A stretch of DNA of 64,000 bases, from assembly GCA_015680685.1 (NCBI GenBank), contig MNCI01020990.1:436713-500712 (forward strand), given 5' to 3'. Source of the DNA: Gnetum montanum (Eukaryota; Streptophyta; Gnetopsida; Gnetales; Gnetaceae). This document shows, piece by piece, positions 32,201 to 41,634 of the stretch (positions are counted from its first letter, which is position 1; every line of letters begins with the position of its first letter). The notes beneath the pieces are model-generated. The model did no database searches. It had not been told where the DNA came from and saw only the letters and a list, made by a program, of their open reading frames with translations. The position numbers and the translations under genes were made by a program.

Positions 32201-35200
32201 TGCTACCACTTTTCGGAGTTACGGATCACCCTCATTGAAGAGGCTCTCTCTCAGTATCTTGATATGTTGGTGGAAGGTGAAGTGATTCTCCCCATGGGGA
32301 GAGGGCTCCAGGACACGTAGGGTTTCTTCTAGGGGCCTATTCCCAAAACATGAAGTGGCTAGGTGCCCAAGTCGGCCTTGCTGCTGCTATGGCAAGATGT
32401 TGTTGAACTGATTGACTAGTATTTCATGCAAGTGGGCAACATCTGGAAGCTAAAGGGTACACACTTCACGTTCTTGAAATGCCTGTGGTTGGGCCGTAGT
32501 GTTAACCTTTTGAAATTCTTCCTTGCTTTGCCGTGGCGTTGGTAGAGGGGTTGGCACTTAGGCTTGATCTTGGCCCTTTGGAAGGCGGTGTGGCCATTGG
32601 TCCCACTGCCAGTTTGGCCCATGCTTTACACGATGTTTTATGAGTGTTGACGGCTGGTCATCAATGCTTCCCCTATGGACCTCCCAAAGCAGGTGCCTCT
32701 AGGGATGATGCCTCCTGGGCTTGGGCCAGCAATGGGGGCAGGTGATGACCCTCCTGCTCTTGGCTCCTCTTTGGCCCATGTGGAGCATTTGTGGCAGATG
32801 CTCCAGGAAAAATTTGACACTAACTTGGCATAGCCACTGAAGAAGTTGCTGTGAGGGCTTGTGCAGAGGAGTAGGCCCTGTGGGAGGCTAAATGGTAGGA
32901 GCGGGAATAGGAATACAACCGTCTGGTGGAACAGGTAGAGATGTAGCACTAGAAATTGGTTAGGGAGGAACAATGATGTAGGGATTTGTGGTTAGGCATC
33001 TATTTCTCATGAGTGGAAATTTAGTTTATACATGTCTGCCAAATGCACAAGAATTATAGAATGTTTCTAATTCAAAGTTAAATTGCAGTGCCCCTTGTAC
33101 TGTCCTGAAAATTTTTTGAATGTTATCCTCTATTCAGATGTCCCAATCGTGAATGCCACTGATAATCTTGATATCATTTTTGTGTAGTAGCATAAATTAC
33201 TTCACAAACTATATTTAACTTAAATATGTCATTTGTCTCCTTTGTTTCTGTCAACTTGACTTCTCTATTGTTGTCCAGTATGATGCACTTAACTTGCTTA
33301 CCATTATATTATTCTAAAATTATTTTGTGCCTGTTTTTCGCTAGTTCTACCACTGAAATTAGATTTTGTCTTTTGAGAGCTGGTGTATAGTACACATTCT
33401 TGATCTGAACTGGTTGATCAACTGTCTTCATGCTTATATCTTGAACACCATTGTATTTTTAGACTGCTCCTGTTTGGGTTGTGGCTTCTTCAGCATCTAT
33501 GACATAAATTTTTGAATACATCATGGTTACTTAATCGATGCCACGAACATCTAGAATCAGTAAATCATATCCGGAGTTTAACTTTTACAGTTGCCTCCTA
33601 ATTAGATATATCTTTTATGATTATGATCGCTTCATCCTAAAATAGATAAGCTTTATCAGTTTGGCTCTTATTATTCTGATTTTGATTTTTCTGTTGCTAC
33701 TGTTAAGCCATCCTTCTCTAAATAATTTTTCTTTGTGGTACTAATGTTTGTGGGTTCGTTAGATTGAACCAACAGTATGTCCTTGCTTTCCACAAATAAA
33801 ACAGGTTCTTTTCTTTCCCGTATTGTTGCTCCTTCTCCTATTGTTCTGATTATATCATGAATTATTCTGAAATTGATTTTCCTTTTGTGAATTTTCATGG
33901 CGTTGATTATTGTGTGGGTTGTACATACTTTGCTCATGCTTTTGTACTTTTCTTTCTTGCTCCAATGTTGTTTCCTGATGTTGAAGTCTTGCCACAAGTA
34001 TTGCAAAACCAGGTCTTGTTCCCAAAGCGTTTAGGGCTTGCATGAATCCATGGTACTTCTCAAGAATGGTTTGGAATAGGCAACTTACGAGTTCCACATT
34101 GGGTATTTGTTCTTCTCCACTTTCCAATTTGAGAATTACAGAATTCATCTTAATAATGAAGCTTGAAAACTTTTAATCTGGCTTCATTTTCATTGTTTGT
34201 AACTTCACAGGAAGATAGGATTTCCTGGATTCATCCAATTTTCTGAACATCAGGTGTAGATGTGTTATTAATTAGTAGAAAATACTTGATACCTCAGCTG
34301 TTATATGCATGAGCATCAATCCTGGAGTCATCATTTTGCTCTCTCTTCCATTTGTTGTCTAATTGGATGCTGGGATTGGATACAATATACCATAGATGAC
34401 TTGCTTGGAAAAAATCATCATTTTGTTTGCCCATACTCTGTAATTTGTCATTGTCAGTTTTTGATTACCTATCACCACTATCTTATTCTCGAGTGACCTC
34501 AGGAATTTATTATCGTCACTTTCTATGGATAAAATTTTTATTGAAGTCATAAGATCTTCAACATTATGGGATCTCCACTCATCTTTCCATCATATGTTTT
34601 TTGGACTTCTATGCTAATCCGATGCCATGTTATAATTCATGTGCTAACTGTAACTTTAAAACTATTTGCTATTTTTAGTATCTATTATGGAAATAGAAGT
34701 CGTAACATCAAAATTTTTTAATTTAATTAAATCACAGCGAATCAATATTTTAATACAACGAGTCATAGGTTTTCCTGTGAACTCTATGCTTTTCACGTTC
34801 TTCTTGACATTTTTTCTCTTTCTGGCTTTCGTATCTTTCTTCCACCATTCAGGAACTGTAATTCATGATGATATTTTTTGACTTTCACACTTGACAAATA
34901 AATCATCATGCGGAGCTGCAACTCTTCACAATGTTCACATCGTTTCATGAATTAATCATTACTTGAGAGATTATTTTGAGTTTAACACACAACAAACATA
35001 ACCAATGTATTTATGAACAAACAACAATGATGAAGTATGAATTATTATCCTAACACCCCCTTTTCTTGAAATTTTTAATTAATTTACAATTCATCATTGT
35101 GCACCCATTTAGTTCTCTTTTTCTTCCTAATACCAAAGATGTTTGTGATAGAAGCATATAATGACATTCGTAATATGAATTATTTCATGGTCTCTTTTTG

Positions 35201-38200
35201 AAAGAATTTTGTATAATCTGAAAATTCATGAACTAACAAATTTTTCAAACAGTCTAATGTTCAAGGGAGTTCTGCAGCTTCACAGCGTGAAAGGCGCAAA
35301 CGCCGTCCAGGGTTGACTGAGCAAAAGAAACAAGAAATTAAAGAGGCATTTGATTTGTTTGATACAGATGGTTCAGGTAACAATTAACTGAATACTTTTA
35401 TGCTATCATTCCCTCTTCAATTGTGTGTGTGCATGCACGGCTTTTTTTAAAAGAAAAAAAGAATGCTTTTCATACTTCTCAACATTGTTAATGAAAGTTA
35501 CAATAGGAAAGATTAATTTTGGGGTCATCTTCATTCAACATATGTGCAGGAACTATAGATGCAAAAGAGTTGAATGTAGCCATGAGGTATGGTTGGACAT
35601 TACTGTTGTGTTCAAGTGTTTTTCTCTTTCTGTTTAAAATAGTTTTCCAAAGTATAGCAATGATCTTGCCACAGTGGTATTGATAACTAGAATCTTTGCT
35701 GCAGGGCCCTTGGGTTTGAAATGACTGAGGAGGTAAGCATTTCATCAATTTTCTTTCCAGCTTATTTTCAAGGACAGCTGCAAATGTTAGATGTTGATAA
35801 TAATATATTACCAAACTTTGAATTAGAGAAAACTGGTAGCATTGAGGAAACTTCAAAATAAAAAATTTGAAGAAGGTTCTCAAAAAAAAAAAAAAAAAAA
35901 AATAGAGTTCAATGACTTTACTTTTGTAAATTGAAAAATAATCATAATAGGTCAATCTATAGTCTACGGAAAGCAAGAGTCCTTGAAGCCCTTCTTACAG
36001 TGTTAACATTCATATTGTCATTTTTCTAAAGACTTTTCTTATTTTCAAGTGCTTGATATGTGCTGCTTGTTATAGAATTCAATTGTTTAAAGTGCTTGTC
36101 AGTTAAGAATCAAAGTTTTTAGTTTGAAACTCACCTTTTTATCCAGGAATTTTTTATCACAACACCAAGAGCTGTAATGCATGTAAAGATTATCTTCATT
36201 TAGATACATGTCAATATGTCCTGTACTGTGAGTACAGAGAGATGCATTTATTTGTCGTTTCCCAAATCAACTCAGGAATGCGTACATTGATTCAGCAGCT
36301 ATTAGTGCTTCAAATATTGACACCAACAGCCAGGGTACAAGGATATCTTATTTTATATTTATTAATTGGTCATGATTTGTACCTTTTTCCTGAGGTTTCA
36401 TCTTCTGCAGTTCCATTTTTGTCTGATTTAAGGGTATCTATTATTATTGTATTGTACACCGCTTGTTTTTGCCCTTGGCTTTCTTAGTTGCTCTTTCCTT
36501 GGCTTTCTTAGTTGCTCTTTCCTTGGCTTTTTTAGTTGCTCTTTCTATTGTTTGTATGTGCCTTCATGTCTTGTTGCAGAATTTGGAATGTCTACATTTG
36601 CTGACACTTATTTTCACATTTCTAAGCTTATTTCTAATTTCCTTTGGTCAAACCATACTATTTCATATTTCTTTCTGATCATTGTTTTTAATGTTTCCAT
36701 GCATTTAAGTCCTTCCTTCTGCATCTTCTTGTTATATTTCATGTGGAAAAAGTTGTACATAGAAAAGTCTACAATGTCATATGATTATTCCCTGCATGCT
36801 TGTTTTTCCATGCATGTTGGCTTGAGATTTAGAGTTATTCCTCTTAGCCTTCAAACCATTTCATCATCGTTGCCTTTAGCACATCAATTTGGGATGACCT
36901 GTTAGTGTAGGCAGGCGAATTGAAAATATATTCTTGAGCAGCATTAACTTTATTCCAAGTGCAACATTTTCAAAACACAAACTCACAAGGCATTTTGTCT
37001 TATCGTAGACAGAGTTATCATAGTTGATGAACATGTTGTACATGGTCTGTTGCAATATGTGTGGAGATATTAGTGAGCACTGATGTTCCAATTTTGAGGA
37101 GATATGAATGCTGGAAATATTTTGATTTTAGGTACATTAGTTCTCTGGTCCTTATTCTCTGGGTTTACAGAATATTTTAACTTGATGCTGTTGGTTGTGG
37201 TTTGATGTTTCATTATTTTTTGTAACGTTTCTTTATTTCAAAGGTGTTCCACCAAGGTTGATTAGTTGTTTTTGTAAAAAATGTTAAAATTAAGATACGA
37301 CCTTATGTTATGTTAAGAGTAAAATAATGTCAATTGTCAATTCAATGGAAACATTGATGTATGTCTCACATTCGATGGGATTGAGAGTCTTTTCTCACAC
37401 AACATTATATCACTGCCTCTTATTTTTGAAAAATATAATCGCTTCCAATTATAACACTAAGAGCAAATTTCTAGCCTTCACATTGATTCAAATTTTTCTT
37501 AGTAATGAGTGTCACTGCTCCATTAAATGGTAGAAGTGTGCCAACATTTCATGCCCTCTTAAAAATGCTCAAGGGAATTTATGCAAGCCTTGTTTTAAAT
37601 TGAATGTAATTGAAGCTTTTTATTGAACTTTTTATGATGGAAAATAGTAAATCTTTTTTGAGGAAAATGACCATCAAACTCAAGGTTCAGTGGTATAAAA
37701 ACTTCATTCCTAAGAAGCAAAAACAAAAACTGTACAAGTGAAGCCATAGCATAAGCTACTCAACAAAAGGCAAAACAGTGGTCAAAGTGACCCTCTTAGG
37801 AATCCTCTCTTCTTGGATTCTATTGTACTTAATATCTGTTGTAACCCAAGACCCAAGATTTCTTCTCTTCATCTTGTTTTATTGATGTTCCCACTTCTTT
37901 AGCCTCCATGTTTTCCTTTGTAGCATTATTATCCAAATCTATTTCCTTCACTCCTTGCTTAGCTTGTACTAGCCCCATACTACAATTGCTGTTGATCCAA
38001 TAGATTACTAAGTTGGGCCAAGAAAAGGCTTTTCGTATCATCCCAACTTGAAATACTATTGCTTAGCAAGTTTGAATATCAAATTTGAGCCATATCCTTT
38101 AAATTTGCTACAAACAACCTACAAGCTTGATCTTTGTGTTGAATATTTGCGTGAGCTAAAGCTATTGATAAACCATATAGAAGAGGTGAACTTTTTACCC

Positions 38201-41200
38201 TTCTGGTTTTTAGTCCACTACTTGTTCCAAACTCAAAAACTTTCAAGCCCTCCTCCTAGCACCAAAAAGAATTGTTGGTGTGCTAGGCTTATCGATTTTT
38301 TTCAATATGATAACCTATTAACTTATGAACTTTAGAACAAATGTTCATGTCCTCCTTTTAGCGCCAAAAGGAATTAATAATAATTAGTTATAACCATTAT
38401 GAAGTTATAACCATAATTGCTAAGTGGCCTATTTGGTGGTTGCCTACTTGGCAATTATGGTTATAACTCCATGGTGGTTATAACTAATTATCATTAATTC
38501 ATATGATGATTATAACCAACCTCCATAATGTTTGTAACTACCTATAACCTCCCATGATAATTGTAACTACCCTAAAGCCACTATAAAAGGGCTTCAAGGG
38601 TAGAATGTAAAGGTGGGGTGGGAGATCAACAAAAAGATATTGAAGCTTGTAAAATGGCTTGCTAATTTATGAATTTAGCTACTTTGTGAGTTTATTTCTT
38701 CCCATTTTGTTTTAGTTGTTTAGCTAATGGTTTAGATAGTTTTGTGCTTAGCATTTAATTTTTGGATTTGTCCTATGTTGCTTTTATAGCTTTGTTTTTG
38801 CACAATATTAGACTGTTATTAAGATTTTTCATAGAATAGCTTATGTTATTGAAAAGCCTTAAGAGCAATTTAATAGTAATGTTTTAACGTAATTGCTTAT
38901 TTTCAGCATAGAGAATCTAGGAAGATCTTTGGTATTTTGATGGGACTAAAATAATTTCTTTATTTTTAAAGTGTATTGCTTTGGTATTTCAATTTTAAAA
39001 TTGTCAAATTTGTTTTGAAGACTGTTAAATGCAATCTATGACAACTATTAACTAGCCAAAATAGACTCATACTGTGTCGTTTATGCAGCATTTTTGGTAG
39101 TATATTAAGATTGTCTTTATGAAATTGTTTGTTGAGCTCAGAGGATTTGAACAATTCATAGTAGATTGAATTGGAATAACTTTATTGCGAAGTGTTTATT
39201 TGTATCAATTTACCTTGCTTAAATATTTGAGGCTTCACACAAATTTGCTTTCTTTTTTGTTTCTTTTTCTAAGTCCATTGAATCTTGCTTTATTTCTAGT
39301 TTTCTTGTGAAACTTTCTTTCTAAGGAAAATTAGGAGCAGATTGGCAGAATTGTGCTCAAACGTTTTTGCAAAATTTTATTTGTTTCAAGTATCATACTA
39401 TAGGGATCATACAGACTAAGTTAGCTGAATCTCTTTTATGATAGCCAATTACAGTTTCATACACAACCCAACCATTCCAACATTCACAACAGCAAACACA
39501 CTCACAATTAGTTCGTTTCATAACTACTAAGTCTATTTAGAGGTATCTAGGCCTTGGTGTTGCTAGAGATTAGCAAGCACCTAAACCCTGTTTAGAGAAG
39601 CCGTTGGCGGTTTGGTCCCAAACGGTCGTCAACATTGCCATTCTTTGAAATATTTTTTCTTGTTTTGGATAGCATGTTGCACTTCATCACTACACCCCCA
39701 TGTCTCCTTTTGGGATGTATTTTGTTCCTTTTGTTTTACCCAAAATGTTCTTTTCAATTTTCTGAGTGCAACTTTTCATTTTCCCCCAAATTAAATTTGC
39801 AAAGCAATCCCATTTCTAGGTGTTTTATTGAAGCAATTGTCCTTTGAATAAGGTGATGTTACATTCTTTTAAATTCTACTATTTTATGCATTTAGTCCCT
39901 TTTCTTGTGCTACATTTGAAGCTTTGTATAACAAAGTCCTTGACGATTAGTTGATGCTAAATTGCAATGCACTCTCCATGGATGGCCTTATAGTCTTAGC
40001 ACAAGGTCCATTCTCTTTTGTGCAACAAGAAATAATCAATTTGTGTTTTATCCACATCACTCTTATATGTAATTAAATATTCTGTCCTCTTTTTGAAATA
40101 AGTAATTGCAATGGTAAGGTCACAGACACTTGCAAAATGCAATAGTGAATCTTCCATATCATTGTGCTTTCCAAATCTATGTTCTCCATGAATCTTGTCA
40201 TATCCCATTTTCATAGATCTATCATGATCATTACAATCCCCTTCAATGAATATGCTTTCTTGTCGGGGGATTTCTTGAAGCACTAGATCCATGGAATTCC
40301 AAAAATCATACTTGATGGAATTTTCTAGGCCAATTTGTGAAGTATATACATTGATGATCTCATTTCCAACAAGTCTGATGCCCATAATTTGATTGCCATG
40401 GTGTTATGCTTTACTACTTTATCTTTCACAAATTGATCAATGATATTGTCCACTCTATTTTGGTGATTTTCTTTACCTTAGTAGAAGAGCTTGTAACCTT
40501 AGCCTAAATCTTTAGCTTTCTCCCCTTTTCATCTTGTTTCTTGGAGGTAGGCAATGTTAATTCTTCATCTTTTCATAGCATTGGTAATTTTAGAGGTCTT
40601 CTTATTAAGAATGCCAATGTTCTAGGTTGTCATTTGAAATTTTTGCTATTGGATTTGCTTCTTCACCCACATCTGTCCTTGTTGTGGGAACCCTTGTCTA
40701 CTTTTCACAACATCCAAGTGATGATGCTATGTGTTGTTTCAAGAGGATGCCATAGTAAGCCTCTACCCATTTTCCACAACCATTAGGGCCCTGTGACTAT
40801 TGTGCATCACATTTGGGGAATTGTCTAGCATCTGCAAAATCTGAAAAAGAACCCATCCTGAGATTTGGCATGATTTTATAGGTAGCTGCCAACCTGATGC
40901 TAACCCTTCTCCTTTTGTATCCATACTTGGGACCAGCAGTGGCAGAGTTAATGCTTATTCAAATTGCATTATGAATATATTTTAATCCAGCAAGTTTGTT
41001 ATTGCATGCTAATTCTAGTATATGCTGTAGAATAGCGTAGATGATTTGCACTTCCTTTTTTCTGACTTTCAGGTTGAATTATGCAGCAAATAAGGCAGAT
41101 GATTGCTGATGTTGATAAAGATGGCAGCGGTGCTATAGATTTTGATGAATTTGTTCATATGATGACAGCAAAAATGGGAGAACGTGATACAAGGGAAGAA

Positions 41201-41634
41201 TTGATGAGAGCATTTCGTGAAATAGATCAAGATCATAATGTAAAATTAATTTAGTTTTCCTCTGTAAATGTTTTTATTTTAAAAATAAATAGAGCTGTGG
41301 ATGGCAGTTTTGTTAATTTAACTTCGTTTTGATTCAGGGAGGGATATCTCCTTCAGACATACAGAGAGCTGCCAGGGAACTTGGAGAAAGTTTTACTCGG
41401 GAAGAGATTTATGAAATGGTTAATGCTGCAGATGCCAATGGTAAGAGTGCTTTCATAGTTTATGTGATCTGTGAAAATTCTTATACAAAAGATCATCAAA
41501 TGATTGCATGTTTGCATATGCTATATAAATAATAATAATAATAATAATAATTTGCTTCTTAAACTTTTTTAGGTGATGGAGAAGTTGATCCTGAGGAATT
41601 CTTTAGAATGATGAAGAGAACAAATCTTTATTGA
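17264..41634 (+). CDS. Centrin / caltractin, EF-hand calcium-binding protein (spliced)
   Basis: Inferred exons are 17264-17266, 35253-35376, 35550-35586, 35705-35732, 41087-41239, 41338-41440 and 41573-41634, totalling 510 nt (169 residues plus stop). The last six are certain from homology and GT-AG junctions; the first is an inference. A basic N-terminal extension (RERRKRRPG) precedes [19 protein letters not shown] hands in order are [38 protein letters not shown] (Asp rather than Glu at position 12, so probably weaker) and [12 protein letters not shown]. The blocks [16 protein letters not shown] and [15 protein letters not shown] are diagnostic of centrins rather than calmodulin. Centrins act at microtubule-organising structures, in nucleotide-excision repair with XPC/Rad4, and in mRNA export in other eukaryotes. 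The gene has about 18 kb and 5.4 kb introns full of retroelements. Confidence 0.85.
17267..18836. other. Start of centrin intron 1 (inferred), no gene seen
   Basis: AT-rich sequence with only short random ORFs. At 18475-18515 a block CCTTGTCCTAACAAAATGGG read in reverse resembles the 3' end of the RTE LINEs (compare 25290-25315), so a tiny RTE tail fragment may be present. Confidence 0.45.
18837..19271 (-). mobile_element. Ty1/copia LTR (3' LTR of the intron-1 element)
   Basis: About 435 bp, colinear with 34628-35055 along its whole length. Shared landmarks are GTGCTAA.TGTAACTTTA near the left edge, AGTCATAGGTTTTC, TTCATGATGATAT, ACAAATAAATCATCA, and the right end TATCCTAACA. On the minus strand the LTR begins TGTTAGGAT. 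Just outside its right edge TTTTGGGAA (minus) forms a polypurine tract. The copies are well diverged from each other, so the element is old. No target duplication is visible. Confidence 0.85.
19272..19723 (-). pseudogene. Ty1/copia RNase H relic
   Basis: Minus-strand translation gives [27 protein letters not shown]...VM and further on [13 protein letters not shown], the C-terminal RNase H signature of copia elements (CDNQSAI, HDKTKHIE, DIFTKAL). Stop codons are present. The frame is interrupted at about 19723 by the LTR-like repeat that follows and resumes as reverse transcriptase beyond the N gap. Confidence 0.85.
19724..20486 (+). mobile_element. LTR-like repeat A (paired with B)
   Basis: Starts TGATGAGGACAT. 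It shares nearly all of its first 620 bp with the copy that begins at 20487 (period 763 bp): TTGTCTAATCCTCAATGTAT, GGGACTTGTTTGAAGGTGTC and CTATAAATAAGTGTCCA (TATA-like, about 20126) occur in both. U3 carries repeated AGATGTCTCC units. It ends in a purine tract ACAGGAGGGAGAGA (20473-20486) next to B, typical of a polypurine tract before a 3' LTR. The internal coding region is therefore almost completely deleted. Confidence 0.75.
20487..21435 (+). mobile_element. LTR-like repeat B
   Basis: Second copy of the repeat, starting TGATGAGGACAT after the polypurine tract. TATA-like CTATAAATAAG lies near 20942 and six AGAYRTCTCC units lie at 20730-20860. It extends beyond the end of copy A (about 21130-21435), including a second AT-rich TTTTTATAAAAGAG. 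The right limit is set where RTE LINE sequence begins. The minus-strand ORFs here are not genes. Confidence 0.7.
21440..21787 (+). pseudogene. RTE-type LINE fragment
   Basis: Colinear with 8957-9097 plus 9960-10090 and with the reverse complement of 25271-25855. Landmarks are TTAGATGGTGAAATTGATAA, AAATAGGATTGAG, ATAAAACTAAAGG and ATGGTATTGAATGTTGG. Runs into the N gap. Confidence 0.85.
21788..22229. other. Assembly gap (442 N)
   Basis: Run of N. Three apparent ORFs across it are artefacts. Confidence 1.
22230..22910 (-). pseudogene. Ty1/copia reverse transcriptase relic
   Basis: Minus-strand translation shows [11 protein letters not shown], a lysine-rich core, [25 protein letters not shown] (HMDD where YVDD is expected), [23 protein letters not shown], and beyond a frame change [19 protein letters not shown]. 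This is the copia reverse-transcriptase order. The altered catalytic box and frame changes make it inactive. Upstream coding ([11 protein letters not shown]) lies at about 23823-23880, separated by an inserted LTR. Confidence 0.9.
22911..23820 (-). mobile_element. Probable solo LTR inserted in the copia reverse transcriptase
   Basis: About 0.9 kb of unrelated sequence separates the copia block [11 protein letters not shown] from KIYMEQ, which should be nearly adjacent. On the minus strand it begins TGTAGGGACACC, contains about ten GGAGATGTCT-type units (23540-23760), and continues through a transcribed-looking region to about 22911. Exact termini and the target duplication are not resolved: the left end does not show the expected CA. 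It is a different family from A/B despite the similar U3 unit. ORFs on both strands across the repeats are artefacts. Confidence 0.65.
23821..24957 (-). pseudogene. Ty1/copia integrase C-terminal and linker relic
   Basis: Minus-strand frames give FWGDALRT-type, [50 protein letters not shown] and then [11 protein letters not shown] at the left. This is the copia integrase C-terminus running into reverse transcriptase. Stops and frame changes are frequent. Confidence 0.85.
24958..25270 (-). pseudogene. Ty1/copia integrase core with internal tandem duplication
   Basis: [17 protein letters not shown]...EFQ, the integrase block around the second catalytic aspartate (normally LRTDNGGEY), occurs twice in succession. 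Unit one is 25114-25268 and unit two is 24958-25113, each about 155 bp. This is a local tandem duplication inside the relic. Confidence 0.8.
25271..25855 (-). pseudogene. RTE-type LINE 3' end
   Basis: On the minus strand the sequence reads through the same ORF2 3' blocks as 8990-10590 and ends with CTAGCTTTTCATAGAGG, then ...CCATTTTGTTAGGACAAGG and a (GAT)n tail at 25271-25290. The tail abuts the copia integrase, showing the LINE inserted into it. It is 5'-truncated near 25855. Confidence 0.85.
26123..27007 (+). pseudogene. LINE ORF1 relic: DUF4283-like domain plus CCHC knuckle
   Basis: The translation at 26250-26470 gives [34 protein letters not shown] and [12 protein letters not shown], the core of the plant DUF4283 domain found in LINE ORF1 proteins. 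After frame changes, [13 protein letters not shown]-like sequence precedes a zinc knuckle, [13 protein letters not shown] (about 26748-26790). The Gly-rich reading frame at 25846-26190 upstream may be its N-terminal part. Confidence 0.75.
27237..29700 (+). pseudogene. LINE ORF2 relic: endonuclease and reverse transcriptase
   Basis: Starts RILSWNCRG (27234-27260). Other endonuclease blocks are [22 protein letters not shown] and [11 protein letters not shown]. Reverse-transcriptase blocks are [34 protein letters not shown] and [13 protein letters not shown] (29215-29255), followed by VAYSYLGMP. Many stop codons and frame changes. Confidence 0.85.
29701..32165 (+). repeat. Three tandem copies of an 822-bp LINE ORF2 segment
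   Basis: Units begin with GCACCTTGTTTG at 29701, 30523 and 31344 (spacings 822 and 821) and end at 30522, 31343 and 32165. They are nearly identical. Each carries the same ORF2 C-terminal fragment with the reverse-transcriptase zinc-finger signature: [35 protein letters not shown] and RTPI.LDRDS. The ORF pairs on the two strands across the array are the same frames repeated, not separate genes. Confidence 0.93.
32166..32990 (+). pseudogene. Terminal part of the second LINE
   Basis: Continues the LINE frame after the last repeat ([24 protein letters not shown]) with frequent stops. No poly(A), GAT tail or GGGGTCCGACACCCC motif is recognisable, and the border with the copia sequence near 32990 is approximate. 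Confidence 0.5.
32991..34616 (-). pseudogene. Ty1/copia gag, protease and pre-integrase relic
   Basis: On the minus strand, gag occupies about 34550-33700 and ends in a CCHC knuckle ([12 protein letters not shown] near 33775-33810). Protease/pre-integrase follows: [32 protein letters not shown], and [11 protein letters not shown] at about 33150. Then the sequence is cut by the second LINE. Domain order and strand match the integrase at 24-25 kb and RNase H at 19.3-19.7 kb, so these are parts of one element. Frame changes and stops are common. Confidence 0.87.
34617..34627 (-). other. Probable copia primer-binding site
   Basis: Read on the minus strand, TGGCATCGGAT directly follows the LTR end (ATAACA). 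It resembles TGGTATCAGAG, the complement of the 3' end of initiator methionine tRNA used by copia elements. Confidence 0.65.
34628..35055 (-). mobile_element. Ty1/copia LTR (5' LTR of the intron-1 element)
   Basis: About 428 bp, colinear with 18837-19271. On the minus strand it begins TGTTAGGATAAT and ends GAATTATAACA, with the primer-binding site adjacent. It lies about 200 bp upstream of centrin exon 2. Confidence 0.87.
35056..35252 (+). other. End of centrin intron 1
   Basis: AT-rich intron sequence ending in TTTTTCAAACAG before exon 2. It starts with CCCCCTTTTCTTG, which read on the minus strand is a purine run directly against the LTR. Confidence 0.7.
35253..35732 (+). CDS. Centrin exons 2-4 (N-terminal tail, EF hand 1)
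   Basis: Exon 35253-35376 follows CAAACAG and ends TCAG|GTAACA. Exon 35550-35586 follows TGTGCAG and ends ATGAG|GTATGG. Exon 35705-35732 follows GCTGCAG and ends GAGGAG|GTAAGC. They read continuously through [19 protein letters not shown] and ALGFEMTEE. The 37-nt and 28-nt exons are unusually small but are required by the protein alignment. Confidence 0.93.
36473..36544 (+). repeat. Three tandem copies of a 24-bp unit
   Basis: CCTTGGCTTTCTTAGTTGCT followed by CTTT is repeated three times exactly in register, the third copy with one C-to-T change. It generates the repeated LAFLVALS reading frame. Confidence 0.95.
38373..38498. repeat. Long foldback: 53-bp inverted arms with 20-nt loop
   Basis: The left arm (38373-38425) and the reverse complement of the right arm (38446-38498) match at about 48 of 53 positions. 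Each arm contains TTATAACC twice. The loop is 38426-38445. It may be a MITE-like or small-RNA-generating hairpin, or the U3 of the suspected LTR around it. Confidence 0.9.
39985..40640 (-). pseudogene. RTE-type LINE endonuclease relic
   Basis: Minus-strand frames give [28 protein letters not shown], then IMAIKL-like sequence, then [32 protein letters not shown] and [15 protein letters not shown]. This is the order of the RTE APE-type endonuclease (QET, SAYAPQ, GGDFN, TQIDY). GDFN has become GDCN. Located in centrin intron 4, antisense to the gene. Confidence 0.87.
40641..41086 (+). other. Centrin intron 4, 3' end
   Basis: The left part continues the RTE-like sequence upstream of the endonuclease on minus. 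The remainder is ordinary intron ending TTGAATTATGCAG. Confidence 0.5.
41087..41634 (+). CDS. Centrin exons 5-7 (EF hands 2-4, C-terminus)
   Basis: Exon 41087-41239 begins after TTATGCAG (codons Q-I-R-Q-M-I-A) and ends at CATAAT|GTAAAA. Exon 41338-41440 begins after GATTCAG and ends CCAATG|GTAAGA. Exon 41573-41634 begins after TTTTTTAG and ends at TGA. An (AAT)n run of about 24 bp lies in the last intron. The protein ends RMMKRTNLY. Confidence 0.95.

Larger units (their letters stand above)
25856..32990 (+). mobile_element. Second L1-type LINE family, degenerate, with internal triplication
   Basis: A GC-richer plus-strand block runs through ORF1 (DUF4283-like domain and zinc knuckle, 26123-27007), endonuclease and reverse transcriptase (27237-29700), a triplicated C-terminal region (29701-32165) and a terminal part to about 32990. 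It interrupts the copia element between its protease/pre-integrase region (right) and integrase core (left). Reading frames are broken throughout. Its family is distinct from the LINE at 11096-17014: the catalytic box is YADD and ORF1 has a different domain. Confidence 0.8.
35733..39984 (+). other. Centrin intron 4, 5' part
   Basis: Mostly AT-rich sequence without a recognisable gene. It contains an A-run at about 35881-35901, a three-copy 24-bp repeat at 36473-36544, a large foldback at 38373-38498 and a TATA-like CTATAAAAGGG at about 38581. Sequence after that TATA looks like a transcribed leader, so part of 38290-38900 may be an LTR whose ends I cannot place. ORFs at 37829-38041 (minus) and 38048-38335 are unrecognised. 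Confidence 0.5.
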
